A stretch of 64,000 bases of DNA from Zobellia roscoffensis (GTDB lineage: Bacteria > Bacteroidota > Bacteroidia > Flavobacteriales > Flavobacteriaceae). The stretch's first letter is position 1. Each line of letters begins with the position of its first letter. This document shows positions 1 through 9,479 of this stretch, piece after piece. The stretch lies in assembly GCF_015330165.1 (NCBI RefSeq), contig NZ_JADDXT010000002.1, positions 3,561,646 through 3,625,645 on the forward strand, written 5' to 3'. The notes under the pieces were generated by a model, which saw only the letters and a program-made list of their open reading frames with translations, did no database searches and was not told where the DNA came from. The position numbers were made by a program, and so were the translations under genes.

Positions 1-586
1 TTTCCCGTATTTCGTTTTGCTTATTTTTGGGGTAGATTTCGGGGTCAAAATGAGAAAGGTCAATTCCATTTACATTGCCATGTCCTATAATTTGTAAAGG
101 TTTTTTGGTGATTTTATATTTTATAAGATCATTCTTCACACCTTGGCCTTCGGGATAAATATTGGTAGCACAATAACAGATTATTCTATCGAAAAAAATC
201 AACATCTTTTTCATCATTCCAGTTTGAGTGGGAAACACTAGTCCTGTAAAAGTGTGTAATCTATTGGGTACTCCTGCCAAATATCCAGCAACCGTACTTA
301 AAAGTCCAGCCTTGGGAGTGATGGAATGAATAATAAACGGTTTTTCTTTTCTAAAAAGGGTGTATAATTTGTAAAGTGATTTGAAGTCGGCTAGAATATT
401 AATCCTCCTGTCAATATTTACCACTATAGTGTTAATACCTTCAGTTTCCCTAATAGTTTGGTGTTGCTCACCTTCGGAAGCTATTGCGCTCACCTCATAA
501 TGCTCGTTCATGAAACGCAACTGGCCCTTTAAAAGCACGGCAAGAGAGCCAGGGGCCGCGGCAATTCTAAAAAGTTTTCTTTTCAT
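1..586 (-). CDS. glycosyltransferase family 4, N-terminal part (runs off left edge)
   Basis: An open frame runs leftward from an ATG at 584-586 to the window edge without a stop (about 195 residues). It starts MKRKLFRIAAAPGSLAVLLK and contains the stretch HSITPKAGLLSTVAGYLAGV, then LHTFTGLVFPT and GNVNGIDLSHFDP. These are hallmarks of the N-terminal Rossmann half of GT4 enzymes of the PglA/CapJ type, which add HexNAc to an undecaprenyl-linked sugar on the cytoplasmic face. The start overlaps the stop of the next upstream gene by one base (TAATG), so the two are translationally coupled. The donor-binding half lies outside the window. A PglA-like role would suit the PglE/PglF-like genes near 27-30 kb, but that link is inference. 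Confidence 0.8.
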   Translation of the reverse strand, partial: MKRKLFRIAAAPGSLAVLLKGQLRFMNEHYEVSAIASEGEQHQTIRETEGINTIVVNIDRRINILADFKSLYKLYTLFRKEKPFIIHSITPKAGLLSTVAGYLAGVPNRLHTFTGLVFPTQTGMMKKMLIFFDRIICYCATNIYPEGQGVKNDLIKYKITKKPLQIIGHGNVNGIDLSHFDPEIYPKNKQNEIRE

Positions 587-1749
587 TATCTATTAAGGTG
601 TTTGCACCAAATAACTTTGGATAAAGCTAGTTCATAAGATTTTAGGATTCCTTCCTTACTAAAGTCCTTTATGCGCTCAAGAACATGTGTTTTACAACTT
701 TTTAAATACTCAGGATTTTCTAAAAAATAAGTCATTCCTTTGGCCATTAAGTCTACATTGCCCACAGGCGTTAAAATTCCGTAAGATGTTTGCATAATTT
801 CAGTTTCATGAGGCTCATCCAGTTTCATTATTTCGCTAGGGCCTGACTTGCAATTTGTGGTCAAGATAGGTAACCCACAGCACATGGCCTCTAACAATAC
901 ATTGGGAAATCCTTCATGATTGGAGCCGAAAACGAATAAATCGGCTGCTTTTAAGTATTGATAAGGGTTATTGTCAAAACCAAGGAAGAATACGCGGTCT
1001 TCGAGGTTTAAATCGACAACAAGTTGTTTTAATTCTGTTTGAAGATGACCACGCCCCAATAGATACAATCTTACCTTAGGAACTTTTTCAATAGCTTCTA
1101 GCAAAAGCTTATGATTTTTAACAACTTCCATTCTTCCCACCGTAATCATATTAAAATAGGCAGGGTCAAAAAAGTTTTCTTTTTGTTCTATGTTGTCAAT
1201 TTTGTCAATATCTATGGGGTTTTGTATGACCCCAGTTAATTCTGGTTTAATATTGTAATTATCAATCAAATCCTTGACGTTAGCCTCTGAGTTTCCAATA
1301 ACAAAATCGGCTTTTGGATAGAGCTTTTTAACCAATATGTTATTAATTTTTGATTGCGCATCACCATAGCCATACTGCATACTTGCATAATTACGCTCGC
1401 TAACAATAATTTTCGGCGGTCTTTTGTTCATATACCGCATTAAAACATTTACGTAATTGGGTCTAGACAATAAGCTGAAGGAGTGCGTGAGTTTTAGTTT
1501 TTTAGAGAGTCGAGCATACTTGTATGCCAAATATGGAAGTTTAACTAGTTTGAAAATACCGTTTTCATTGGCCTGTGATTTTTCTATATAATGAACGGGA
1601 ATGTCTTCAGGAACATCATAACTGATCGTGTTGTTCATTAACACTAAATGTACGGTGTGTCCATTACTTTTTAAATAAGGCAAAAGGTATGAGACTACAC
1701 GTTCAGCGCCACCGCCAGCTAAAGAGTATATAAAGAGGGCTATTGTCAT
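586..1749 (-). CDS. glycosyltransferase family 4
   Basis: 387 residues, a normal length for GT4 (GT-B fold). The N-terminal acceptor domain opens with LFIYSLAGGGAERVV, the Gly-rich GGAERV loop common in exopolysaccharide GT4 enzymes. The C-terminal donor domain has VGRMEVVKNHKLLLEA and the E-x7-E motif in NHEGFPNVLLEAMCCGLP. It should transfer one sugar from a nucleotide-sugar donor to the lipid-linked repeat unit at the inner membrane. It lies 97 bp downstream of the next GT4 gene and overlaps the following one by one base. Donor and linkage cannot be read from sequence. Confidence 0.88.
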   Translation of the reverse strand: MTIALFIYSLAGGGAERVVSYLLPYLKSNGHTVHLVLMNNTISYDVPEDIPVHYIEKSQANENGIFKLVKLPYLAYKYARLSKKLKLTHSFSLLSRPNYVNVLMRYMNKRPPKIIVSERNYASMQYGYGDAQSKINNILVKKLYPKADFVIGNSEANVKDLIDNYNIKPELTGVIQNPIDIDKIDNIEQKENFFDPAYFNMITVGRMEVVKNHKLLLEAIEKVPKVRLYLLGRGHLQTELKQLVVDLNLEDRVFFLGFDNNPYQYLKAADLFVFGSNHEGFPNVLLEAMCCGLPILTTNCKSGPSEIMKLDEPHETEIMQTSYGILTPVGNVDLMAKGMTYFLENPEYLKSCKTHVLERIKDFSKEGILKSYELALSKVIWCKHLNR

Positions 1750-1846
1750 TTGTAATGTTTTTTCAATTATAGGCCGATAGATTTCAAAAGGATGAGATCT
1801 AAAGTGCTAGAGATATAGTGATGGAGGATGGATTAAAACTTTCAAT

Positions 1847-2929
1847 TTATTTTGATTTGGTGATACTTAGAAAAAAGGACTTGTAATCTTCCAAGATTAT
1901 ACTTTTATCGAACTTAGAGTAAACGGAATTGGAAACGGTTTTAGGATTAAAATGCTCTAGATTGTTGAGGTGTTGAAAATATTCCTTCTCATTCTTTGCA
2001 ATAAAGCCGTTTACGCCGTCTTCGACTATTTCTCGAGTACCCCCAGGAGCGTCAAATACAATAACGGGAGTACCTACGGCACAACTTTCAAGTAAAGCAT
2101 TCGGAAAACCTTCTGCAAAAGAACCCTGAAGATAAAAATCACTTTCCCGAAGATATCGTTCGACATCATTTGTGAAATCCACAAATTTCACCTTACTGGT
2201 TAAGTTCAGTGCATCAACAGAATTTTTAATCGAATCTTTTTCGGGGCCGCTTCCAATAATGGTGTAAACGAATGGATATTTAATATTTGAGAGTACGTTA
2301 AGTATTCTCAAATGACCTTTAATAATAGCGAGTCTTCCTACTGTGATGAACTGAGTGACTCGATTCTTGTCTATAGGCTCATTATGTTTTACACTAAAAT
2401 TTTCTGTGATGGGGTTGTGAATTATTTTGAGTTTATTTTCTGGTATTTGGTATTCTTGTTTACAATCCAAATACATATCATAAGATTGGCAAACGATATA
2501 ATTCAATTTTCGTAAAGCCCACTTTCTTAAGATACTGAAAAACGTATTGGTACTTTTTGCTTGATAATCTGAACTGGCCTTGCTAACACTGGCTTGACGA
2601 CCGATAAAGACGATTTTAGGAAAGATAGGGGAAATCATGCCCATTGATACGTTAAGATGATCAATAGAACTCATAATGATTTGCGGTTTTTCTTTTAACA
2701 GATGTAAAATTAAGTTTGGAATAGCAGTAAGAACCCTTGTCTTATTTAAAAAGACAACATTAGCACCCTTTATGTCATAAGCGGTATTTGCCTCATGACC
2801 TAAAACAAGAAGTGTAGTTTCGAAACTTGAGGAATTTAGATTTTTTGCTAAAAAAGACATGACCCTTTCAGCTCCGCCCGGCATTAAATTAGGGATAATA
2901 AAAATAGTTTTGATTTTATTTTTTTTCAA
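1847..2929 (-). CDS. glycosyltransferase family 4
   Basis: 360 residues with GT4 landmarks: IFIIPNLMPGGAERVMSFLA at the N-terminus, ITVGRLAIIKGHLRIL at the start of the donor domain, and the E-x7-E segment GSFAEGFPNALLESCAVGTP. It is a distinct paralogue of the GT4 genes on either side. Its first 14 bp overlap the end of the TupA-like gene, so the two are probably co-translated. Role inferred: addition of one residue of the exopolysaccharide repeat. Specificity is unknown. Confidence 0.88.
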   Translation of the reverse strand: MKKNKIKTIFIIPNLMPGGAERVMSFLAKNLNSSSFETTLLVLGHEANTAYDIKGANVVFLNKTRVLTAIPNLILHLLKEKPQIIMSSIDHLNVSMGMISPIFPKIVFIGRQASVSKASSDYQAKSTNTFFSILRKWALRKLNYIVCQSYDMYLDCKQEYQIPENKLKIIHNPITENFSVKHNEPIDKNRVTQFITVGRLAIIKGHLRILNVLSNIKYPFVYTIIGSGPEKDSIKNSVDALNLTSKVKFVDFTNDVERYLRESDFYLQGSFAEGFPNALLESCAVGTPVIVFDAPGGTREIVEDGVNGFIAKNEKEYFQHLNNLEHFNPKTVSNSVYSKFDKSIILEDYKSFFLSITKSK

Positions 2930-3866
2930 CGGTTTCTATATTTAATAATTGACCTAACTTTTTATCCCAAATTTCTGGTTTTATAGGGAGGTAACCTCCG
3001 TCATGGTGAAAAGTGATTTCTCCAAAAAAAAGCTGTCCGTCAACATCGTACCAGTCAACCCTTGCGTAGCAAAAGGGCTGTGCTAGCTTTTCCGATAGTT
3101 TTTTCATCAAATCAAAGGTTTTGGGCTTTTCGATATCTGTATCGCTTGGGTCGGTATATTTCGTCCCTTTGTGAGAGGACCATTTGTAGGGTTCTCTAGT
3201 CCAATTTTGGGAATACCAATTTCTGTGATGTTCATCAGTATCTCGTCCAGCATCAACCGATACCATTCTAACTTTACCATTGAAGCAATGCACCTTGTAG
3301 TCGAATGGAATGTTGCCATTTTTATCTTGAAGTAGTTTTTCTACAATAATTCTGGGTTCAATATTTTTATATTGCCATTCCCTAGAGCTCCAGTAGTAGC
3401 TTTGTTTTAAGCGCTTTTTTAGGTTTTTTCTGGCTTCAATCCAGTTTACTTTACTTTTGTTGTATACAAATATCCCTCCACTACTGTCGTGGTTAGCCTT
3501 AATTATACAGGGTGTTTCGGGGATGTTTTCTGGTTTAATTTCGTATGGATCAAATGTTTCGAGAAAAAGGGGTACAAGATATTCATTTCCGATTTTTCCA
3601 ATGACATATTCCCTTACTTTGTACTTATCTGAACACATGGTGTGAAGAGGTGTCCTATCATGTAATTTCAACCAGTTTATTTTTTCATTTAGTGTTTCCG
3701 GGTTTTTAAGGTTTAGGGGGTATCCCATATGCCATTTGAATTTCAATTTTATGTAATTCTTATCAGGCATGAATTTGGTTAAAAGACCAAACAGGAAATA
3801 TATGGGTTGAATTAAATAATACCCCAAAATTGTATGACGGTGTAGGTAGTCAATCTTTTTTCTCAT
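2916..3866 (-). CDS. TupA-like ATP-grasp protein
   Basis: 316 residues. The segment ETLNEKINWLKLHDRTPLHT followed by DKYKVREYV is characteristic of the TupA-like ATP-grasp family, found in capsule and teichuronopeptide clusters. An ATP-grasp core is visible as PCIIKANHDSSGGIFVYNK (nucleotide-binding loop) and ARVDWYDVDGQLFFGEITF (metal-ligand region, DxxxxxGxxxxxE). Members are thought to form an amide or peptide-like bond between a carboxylate, here plausibly a uronic acid, and an amine. That would suit the uronic-acid-rich pathway encoded further right, though the actual substrate is unknown. It overlaps the downstream GT4 gene by 14 bp. Confidence 0.82.
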   Translation of the reverse strand: MRKKIDYLHRHTILGYYLIQPIYFLFGLLTKFMPDKNYIKLKFKWHMGYPLNLKNPETLNEKINWLKLHDRTPLHTMCSDKYKVREYVIGKIGNEYLVPLFLETFDPYEIKPENIPETPCIIKANHDSSGGIFVYNKSKVNWIEARKNLKKRLKQSYYWSSREWQYKNIEPRIIVEKLLQDKNGNIPFDYKVHCFNGKVRMVSVDAGRDTDEHHRNWYSQNWTREPYKWSSHKGTKYTDPSDTDIEKPKTFDLMKKLSEKLAQPFCYARVDWYDVDGQLFFGEITFHHDGGYLPIKPEIWDKKLGQLLNIETVEKK

Positions 3867-3995
3867 AATAACGATTGGTTAGGGCTTGCTGATTCATTCT
3901 AATATAGGAAATTTACAGGAATATAGATTTCTCCCATCATACTGGATACGCTATTAAATTACACAATGATATTAACTTTTATAGTTAGTCAGTTG

Positions 3996-5852
3996 CTATT
4001 GTATTGATAGGCCAGAGGCATTTTTTGACAACCATTGTCTTAATATTAAAAGTTTCCATATCATAGTATGATGACTATAATCATTGTTCATATGTTGCTT
4101 TATTAATTTTTGGACTTCGAGCGGTTTTATACCAGGTATAGATTTTAGGTTATCTAGGCTTAATTCAGATTGTACATAATCTTTTAATTCGTTTCTAAAC
4201 CAAATGCCCAGAGGCATACTGAATCCAGATTTTGGTCGATCAAAATATTGTTTAGGAACATGTGAATAAAGTATATCTTTTAAAATTCTTTTTTGATTGT
4301 GGCCATTAAATTTAAAATCAGAAGGTAACGATTCAGCGAACTCAACAACTCTATAATCTAGCAAGGGTGATCTAGCTTCCAGTGAATAGGCCATGCTTGC
4401 TCTGTCTACTTTTGTGTTGATATCCCAAGATAGGTAAGTTTTAATATCAAAATCTGAAATTCTCTCATAGATGTTCTTTTTATTATGGAAAAGATATTTC
4501 AATTCTGCAACCTTATCTGTTTCATAAGTCCGTTCCAACCATGAGACATCTGGACTCGTTATAGATTTTAAATAAGCTTCCTCTATATTTTTCAATTTCA
4601 GAAAGCCTGACAAATTTTTAAAACGATTATTTTTATAAGGAATATTTTGAAGCAGTGAGCTCAAAACGTTCCTTATAAAATAAGGTATTTGATAGGTTGT
4701 TTGTTTTGATTTGACCCAATTATATCGCCGATATCCTAAAAAGCTCTCATCTCCTCCATCTCCCGAAAGGGCAACAGTTACCTTCTTTTTGGTATGTTTT
4801 GCAAGAAGCATGGATGGAATAGCAGAAGAATCGGCAAATGGTTCATCGTAATAACTACAAAAATTTTGAATAAGATCAATACCTTCATTATAGTCACATT
4901 CAATAATATAATGGTCGGTATTTAAATGGTTTGCAACCTTTTTAGCATAAGAACTTTCGTCAAACCCTTCCTCATTAAATTTGACCGAAAAAGTCTTAAT
5001 CTTTTCGGAATTATTTTTTGCAGCCAAAGCGGCAATTAGTGATGAGTCAACTCCTCCTGACAAAAAAATACCTACAGGTACGTCTGCGACCAAACGAGTT
5101 TTTACAGCATCAGTTAGCAGTTCTTCTAATTCTTCAGTGGCTTCTTTATAACTTTTTTTGTAAATAGTGTTATTGGAACAATCAATATCCCAGTATTGGT
5201 GAGTTTTAAAGTCGGAATTAGCCAGGTTATAAATAAACCAATGGCCATCTTCTAACTTTTTAACTTCATTAAAAATTGAGTTAGGAGAAGGAATAGAATT
5301 CCATGTCAAATATTCTTGTATTGATTTTTCTGAAATTGAAAGATTGTTATTAAACAATTTAATCGAAGATATTTGACTAGCAAATTCAAATTGATTGCCA
5401 TTTAAGTAATAATAAAAAGGTTTTTGTCCTAATCTATCTTTAGCTCCGTAAAGAATGTTTTTATTAGCGTCATAAATTACAAAAGCAAACATACCATTAA
5501 AGTGATTGGCACAATCCATTCCATATTCGAGATATGATGCACAAATGACTTCTGTATCACTTTCTGTTTTGAAAGAATATCCTTTGTTCTTTAGTTGATT
5601 TTTTAAAGCTTTGAAATTATAGATTTCACCATTAAAAACAATATGAATATCACTATTGTAGTTCATTGGTTGGTTAGACCTCGGGTCTAAATCAATTATA
5701 GATAATCGATTGTGCCCAAAAGTGATTTTGGACCCTTCATTTTTATAAATTTCCCAACCTGTTTCATCAGGACCTCTAAAAGAAGTAATTTCTAATTTTT
5801 GTTTAACTTGATCTTCGCTATAAGCTATTGTAGTTCCGTAGATTCCGCACAT
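3996..5852 (-). CDS. asnB: asparagine synthase (glutamine-hydrolysing) family amidotransferase
   Basis: 618 residues, class II glutamine amidotransferase plus synthetase. Cys2 in the MCGIYG start is the Ntn nucleophile. Glutaminase-domain signatures RGPDETG (26-32) and FNGEIYN (73-79) follow. The C-terminal synthetase has the ATP-pyrophosphatase P-loop SGGVDSS (265-271) and ALSGDGGDE. In the family it makes Asn from Asp and Gln. Within O-antigen and capsule clusters, WbpS/WbtH-type members instead convert sugar uronic acids to uronamides. Its place among glycosyltransferases, with a TviB-type UDP-HexNAc dehydrogenase in the same locus, makes the sugar-amide role plausible. Ordinary Asn synthesis cannot be excluded from sequence. 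Confidence 0.85.
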   Translation of the reverse strand: MCGIYGTTIAYSEDQVKQKLEITSFRGPDETGWEIYKNEGSKITFGHNRLSIIDLDPRSNQPMNYNSDIHIVFNGEIYNFKALKNQLKNKGYSFKTESDTEVICASYLEYGMDCANHFNGMFAFVIYDANKNILYGAKDRLGQKPFYYYLNGNQFEFASQISSIKLFNNNLSISEKSIQEYLTWNSIPSPNSIFNEVKKLEDGHWFIYNLANSDFKTHQYWDIDCSNNTIYKKSYKEATEELEELLTDAVKTRLVADVPVGIFLSGGVDSSLIAALAAKNNSEKIKTFSVKFNEEGFDESSYAKKVANHLNTDHYIIECDYNEGIDLIQNFCSYYDEPFADSSAIPSMLLAKHTKKKVTVALSGDGGDESFLGYRRYNWVKSKQTTYQIPYFIRNVLSSLLQNIPYKNNRFKNLSGFLKLKNIEEAYLKSITSPDVSWLERTYETDKVAELKYLFHNKKNIYERISDFDIKTYLSWDINTKVDRASMAYSLEARSPLLDYRVVEFAESLPSDFKFNGHNQKRILKDILYSHVPKQYFDRPKSGFSMPLGIWFRNELKDYVQSELSLDNLKSIPGIKPLEVQKLIKQHMNNDYSHHTMIWKLLILRQWLSKNASGLSIQ

Positions 5853-6111
5853 TATAATTTTGTTGAATAGGTTGTCTAAGAGTTTGGATAATGGTTTTAA
5901 ATATAGATTTCAATATGCCTACTATATTTGGAGTTAGATTTTTATTTGTTTATTCTGATTAGGTATTTTGAAACTAGTTCTAAACTTAGATAACCATCAT
6001 TAGATGTTTCTATTGTATTGAAGTGTTAGTTAATATAAATTAACACCAACTTAGTTAATGCTAAAATATACAAAACGGTTTAAGGTGTTACAATTTTATT
6101 TTTCTCTAGTT

Positions 6112-7269
6112 TTAAGTCTTTTCGGAATATTGACTGCCTAATAATTTTTCGTCAGCTTTGCTTAAGGCAGAAAAAATCCACAATGCTATAAATAGTAAAT
6201 ACGAACTAGTAAAAAAACCGTGGTTAGTCATTAATACGCTTGCCAACGCAATAGACATAAAAAGTAAGCTAGGATTTACAAAAAAATGCTTAAGGCTTTT
6301 TTTTGTTATTACTATAAAAAATAATATCAACAAAAAAAATGGTATGATACCTGCTTCTCCTAATATCTTCAAATATGAATTATGTACTCCTAAAAAACCT
6401 CCAACACCACCTCCTCCAAAAGATTCAAAACCATTACCGAAGATAGGTTTATCAAGAATGAAACTGTAGAAGGTTTCCCACGTTTCAAAACGTGATCCTT
6501 CATTCAGATCGTTAGCCGCATTCGAATCACCACTCAAAGTACCCGCTAGTTGAGTTAGTCTCTTATTTTGGACTGGTAAAAATGAGTTGTATGTAACCAA
6601 AACAAGAACTAATCCAAAGCCTAAAGCCAGTTTGTTTGCATTCTTAATAGAGATTCTAATTGATATTAAATTTATCATAATCCACAATAGAATGAACGTT
6701 CTTGAAAAGGTCAATAGCCCCATTAATGTAATTATCCATTGTGCTATTAATTTAAATTTAGGATTTTTTAATGTATAACTTAATCCGTATCCTAATATAC
6801 ATATAAAGCCTCCTGAATTTGGGTTTAAAAAGAAACCACTATATCTACCATAATCTTTTAACGGATTGTTAAACAGAAAGATTTGAAAAATAATGCTTAG
6901 TGCTCCAATTAACAGAAAAATAAAAAGTTCTTTAGAAGATGTTCTTTGCGCCACTTCATGTCCGCATATAATAATAATGAAATATTTTATCCAAATTATT
7001 AAATGAACTTGTAGTGGGGGCATATAAGATTGTCCGGATAAACTAGAAATTACAAAGTATAATAATCCAATAACAATAAACCAGGGGTTAAATCCTGTAC
7101 GTTTATTCATAAAATAAAAAACGATAAGAAGCCCGAATGATAAATAGCTAAGTACTGATGACAAAACTGGATTCATATAAGTAAGAACAAACCCAGGAAT
7201 ATTAAGTACGATAAGTGCTAAAATGGTATGTTTTAGTAATTCATTTGGGTTAATCAACTCTCTTGTCAT
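6112..7269 (-). CDS. wzy: O-antigen polymerase/ligase-like membrane protein (Wzy-type)
   Basis: 385 residues with about ten hydrophobic membrane segments and a larger extracytoplasmic loop between about residues 230 and 290 (SNAANDLNEGSRFETWETF, then GNGFESFGGGG and HNSYLKILGEAGI). The R-x-E/W loop followed by GxGF and HN-xxL-xxxxxxG is typical of the Wzy_C/O-antigen ligase family. It should polymerise lipid-linked repeats on the periplasmic face after flipping. Position fits: a Wzx flippase lies 2.2 kb upstream and glycosyltransferases lie on both sides. A ligase such as WaaL has the same fold. The presence of Wza, Wzc and Wzx favours a polymerase. Confidence 0.8.
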   Translation of the reverse strand: MTRELINPNELLKHTILALIVLNIPGFVLTYMNPVLSSVLSYLSFGLLIVFYFMNKRTGFNPWFIVIGLLYFVISSLSGQSYMPPLQVHLIIWIKYFIIIICGHEVAQRTSSKELFIFLLIGALSIIFQIFLFNNPLKDYGRYSGFFLNPNSGGFICILGYGLSYTLKNPKFKLIAQWIITLMGLLTFSRTFILLWIMINLISIRISIKNANKLALGFGLVLVLVTYNSFLPVQNKRLTQLAGTLSGDSNAANDLNEGSRFETWETFYSFILDKPIFGNGFESFGGGGVGGFLGVHNSYLKILGEAGIIPFFLLILFFIVITKKSLKHFFVNPSLLFMSIALASVLMTNHGFFTSSYLLFIALWIFSALSKADEKLLGSQYSEKT

Positions 7270-7275
7270 AAGATT

Positions 7276-8391
7276 TTAGACTAGTTTAGTAATATAATTT
7301 TCCCATAATTTAACAATGGATGTAATTTTATATTTCTCTGTCGACTTCATGGCATTTTCAGAGAACTTATTTTGCAAAACTATATCATTCATCAATTGAG
7401 ACATTTTTTTTTGTAATACATTTTGATTTCCAACAGGAATTAAAAACCCATTTTCTTTATCTTTAATTAAATCAGTGGGACCATGTTTACAGTTTGTAGA
7501 AATGGTAGGAATTCCAAAATATAAAGCTTCCAGTAAGGCATTTGGGAAGCCTTCATGCTCAGATGTAAATACAAATAATTTTGCTTGGTTATAATATTTA
7601 TATATCACTTGCTGTTTTCCAACAAAGTTTATTTTTTTCTCAAGCCCCAGTTTTTTTGTGAGATCAATGTTTTTCTTTTTAGTAGGGCCATCACCTACAA
7701 AAACAACTTGCCAATCTTCGTTTTTAATCTTAGAAAAAGCCTGTATTAAGAGTTCTTGTGCTTTTCCTTTCTTGAAGCTGCCTACATTTAAAATTATGTT
7801 TTTTAAACGGTCTGGTTCTTTATTCCTTTTGAAGGAAAGAGCTTCAGCTATAGGATTAGGAATTACAATTATTTTAGAGGGACTTAGTTTTTTCGAGTAA
7901 AAAATTTTGTTAGCTTCAGTTTGAACCACTAGATATTTGCAAAATCTGTAACTAATATCTCTGGTTACTTCAAGTAGTTTAGGTAATTTGTATATGTCAT
8001 GATTTGCTCTTTCACTTACTATACAAGGAATTCGAGATAATTTAGAGGCCCAGATGGAGTAAATGTTAGAAGATGTCATAAAACTAATAACCAGTTGAAT
8101 TTTATTTTCCTTTAGAATTTTGGATAATGTTCTAACCCTATTCAACCCATCATAAATAGATTTAATAGGTGTAGTATCATTCTTAATAACGTCAGAGCAA
8201 TACCGCAATGTTATTCTAGGGTTTAATTCATAAAATGGATTGGTTTTAACCAAAGTTATTATATAAACATCATAATCCAGTATTAGATTATTTGCTAATT
8301 CGGTAATAACTCTTTCGGCACCACCAGACTCTAAACTGTAAATTACAAAAGCAATTTTTTTTCGTTCCATTGAACTAAATTTATATTGCAA
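7276..8391 (-). CDS. glycosyltransferase family 4
   Basis: 371 residues, GT-B fold GT4. Landmarks are IAFVIYSLESGGAERVITEL at the N-terminus, LNVGSFKKGKAQELLIQAF opening the donor domain, and TSEHEGFPNALLEALYFGIP carrying the E-x7-E pair, followed by STNCKHGPTDLI. It lies 6 bp upstream of the polymerase gene and 12 bp downstream of a GT2 gene, in one compact minus-strand block. Expected to add one sugar to the undecaprenyl-linked repeat. Donor unknown. An alternative start at MERKKI (residue 8) is possible and would shorten the N-terminus to a more typical length. Confidence 0.87.
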   Translation of the reverse strand: MQYKFSSMERKKIAFVIYSLESGGAERVITELANNLILDYDVYIITLVKTNPFYELNPRITLRYCSDVIKNDTTPIKSIYDGLNRVRTLSKILKENKIQLVISFMTSSNIYSIWASKLSRIPCIVSERANHDIYKLPKLLEVTRDISYRFCKYLVVQTEANKIFYSKKLSPSKIIVIPNPIAEALSFKRNKEPDRLKNIILNVGSFKKGKAQELLIQAFSKIKNEDWQVVFVGDGPTKKKNIDLTKKLGLEKKINFVGKQQVIYKYYNQAKLFVFTSEHEGFPNALLEALYFGIPTISTNCKHGPTDLIKDKENGFLIPVGNQNVLQKKMSQLMNDIVLQNKFSENAMKSTEKYKITSIVKLWENYITKLV

Positions 8392-8403
8392 ATTTATCCT
8401 TTA

Positions 8404-9303
8404 TTATGATTTTATGGCTGAAATGAACTTTTTCGGTAATTCTATACAGAAAGCAATCATACAAGCAAGAAGCTTACTCGTGCTTAAACGTGTTTGATTA
8501 TCTCTGTAAAAATAAAATGCTTTGATATAAGTAAAGCCAACTTTACGATAGTATTTTTTATTTAGTATTTTGAAAAAAGGCACTTTTTCCAACTCATAAA
8601 AAGAAGAATAATAATGTCTTTTTTCTACTTTTAAGCGTGTTTTTTTTTGAAGTATATAACCGTCTTCAGATAAACAATAAGTGCGATGTACCATATTTAC
8701 ACATAGGAAATCAAAATCCTTATTAATTCTATTCCATGAAACACTAGGGTTCACTCTAGAATTGGGATTTGTAAATTTTTTATACTCTTGAAGGACGGAG
8801 GTACGCCAACTATGCCATTTTTCACCCAATGGCGGCCCATTTCTATCTAAAACTCTTTCCTTAAAGTTTACTTGCCAAAAGTTAGATGGAAATTTTTCAC
8901 CAATTATATTTCCCTTTTCATCTTGGACCAGAGTCCATACAGCTCCAATTTGTTGTCCGTTTTCTGTTTTGTCTATGGTATCCCATATAGATTTTAAATC
9001 TTCCAACATAGTTGTTGTAAATGTATCATCATCATCAGCAATAATAGTAATTGGATGAGTGCATTTATCTATGCCAAAATTCACTACCGGAGCCTTGCCC
9101 ACATTATTAGGGAGCTTATGATATACGATTCTAAAATCATTCTCATCTTCTTGCCATTGTCTAACAACTTCTGAAGTATTGTCCGTTCCTGCATCATCAA
9201 TTATTATCCATTCAAAATCTTGGCACGTTTGGTTTTTTAATGATGTGTATACTCTATCTATTACGTCTGCTCTGTTATGAGTAGGAGTAAGTATGCTGAA
9301 CAT
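8404..9303 (-). CDS. glycosyltransferase family 2
   Basis: 299 residues, GT-A fold. The N-terminus reads FSILTPTHNRADVIDRVYTS, followed by IIIDDAGTDNTSEVV (nucleotide-binding Asp) and ITIIADDDDTF (an extended DxD metal site). The C-terminal part has basic and aromatic residues (KVEKRHYYSSFYELEKVPFF), as in membrane-associated GT2 enzymes. It belongs to the compact exopolysaccharide block, 12 bp from the next gene. Its exact donor cannot be told. Confidence 0.86.
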   Translation of the reverse strand: MFSILTPTHNRADVIDRVYTSLKNQTCQDFEWIIIDDAGTDNTSEVVRQWQEDENDFRIVYHKLPNNVGKAPVVNFGIDKCTHPITIIADDDDTFTTTMLEDLKSIWDTIDKTENGQQIGAVWTLVQDEKGNIIGEKFPSNFWQVNFKERVLDRNGPPLGEKWHSWRTSVLQEYKKFTNPNSRVNPSVSWNRINKDFDFLCVNMVHRTYCLSEDGYILQKKTRLKVEKRHYYSSFYELEKVPFFKILNKKYYRKVGFTYIKAFYFYRDNQTRLSTSKLLACMIAFCIELPKKFISAIKS

Positions 9304-9479
9304 AGTTTGCGAGTTTATATAACGAAGTTTTTAAAAAATTACTCAACTTGTCATGAAGAGTTTGAAAACCACGAAAATACATTATTTAATACAGCTAACG
9401 CTAGATATCGGTTCAATTTCCAATTCGTAGGTTGAAATTTAAAAAGGAGGATTCATTGGTGAACCGGATTTAAAAAAAC

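Noticed and set aside
3996..5852. AsnB-type gene as a tailoring enzyme of the NRPS
   Set aside because: It lies 38 kb away inside the glycosyltransferase block, tightly grouped with polysaccharide genes.
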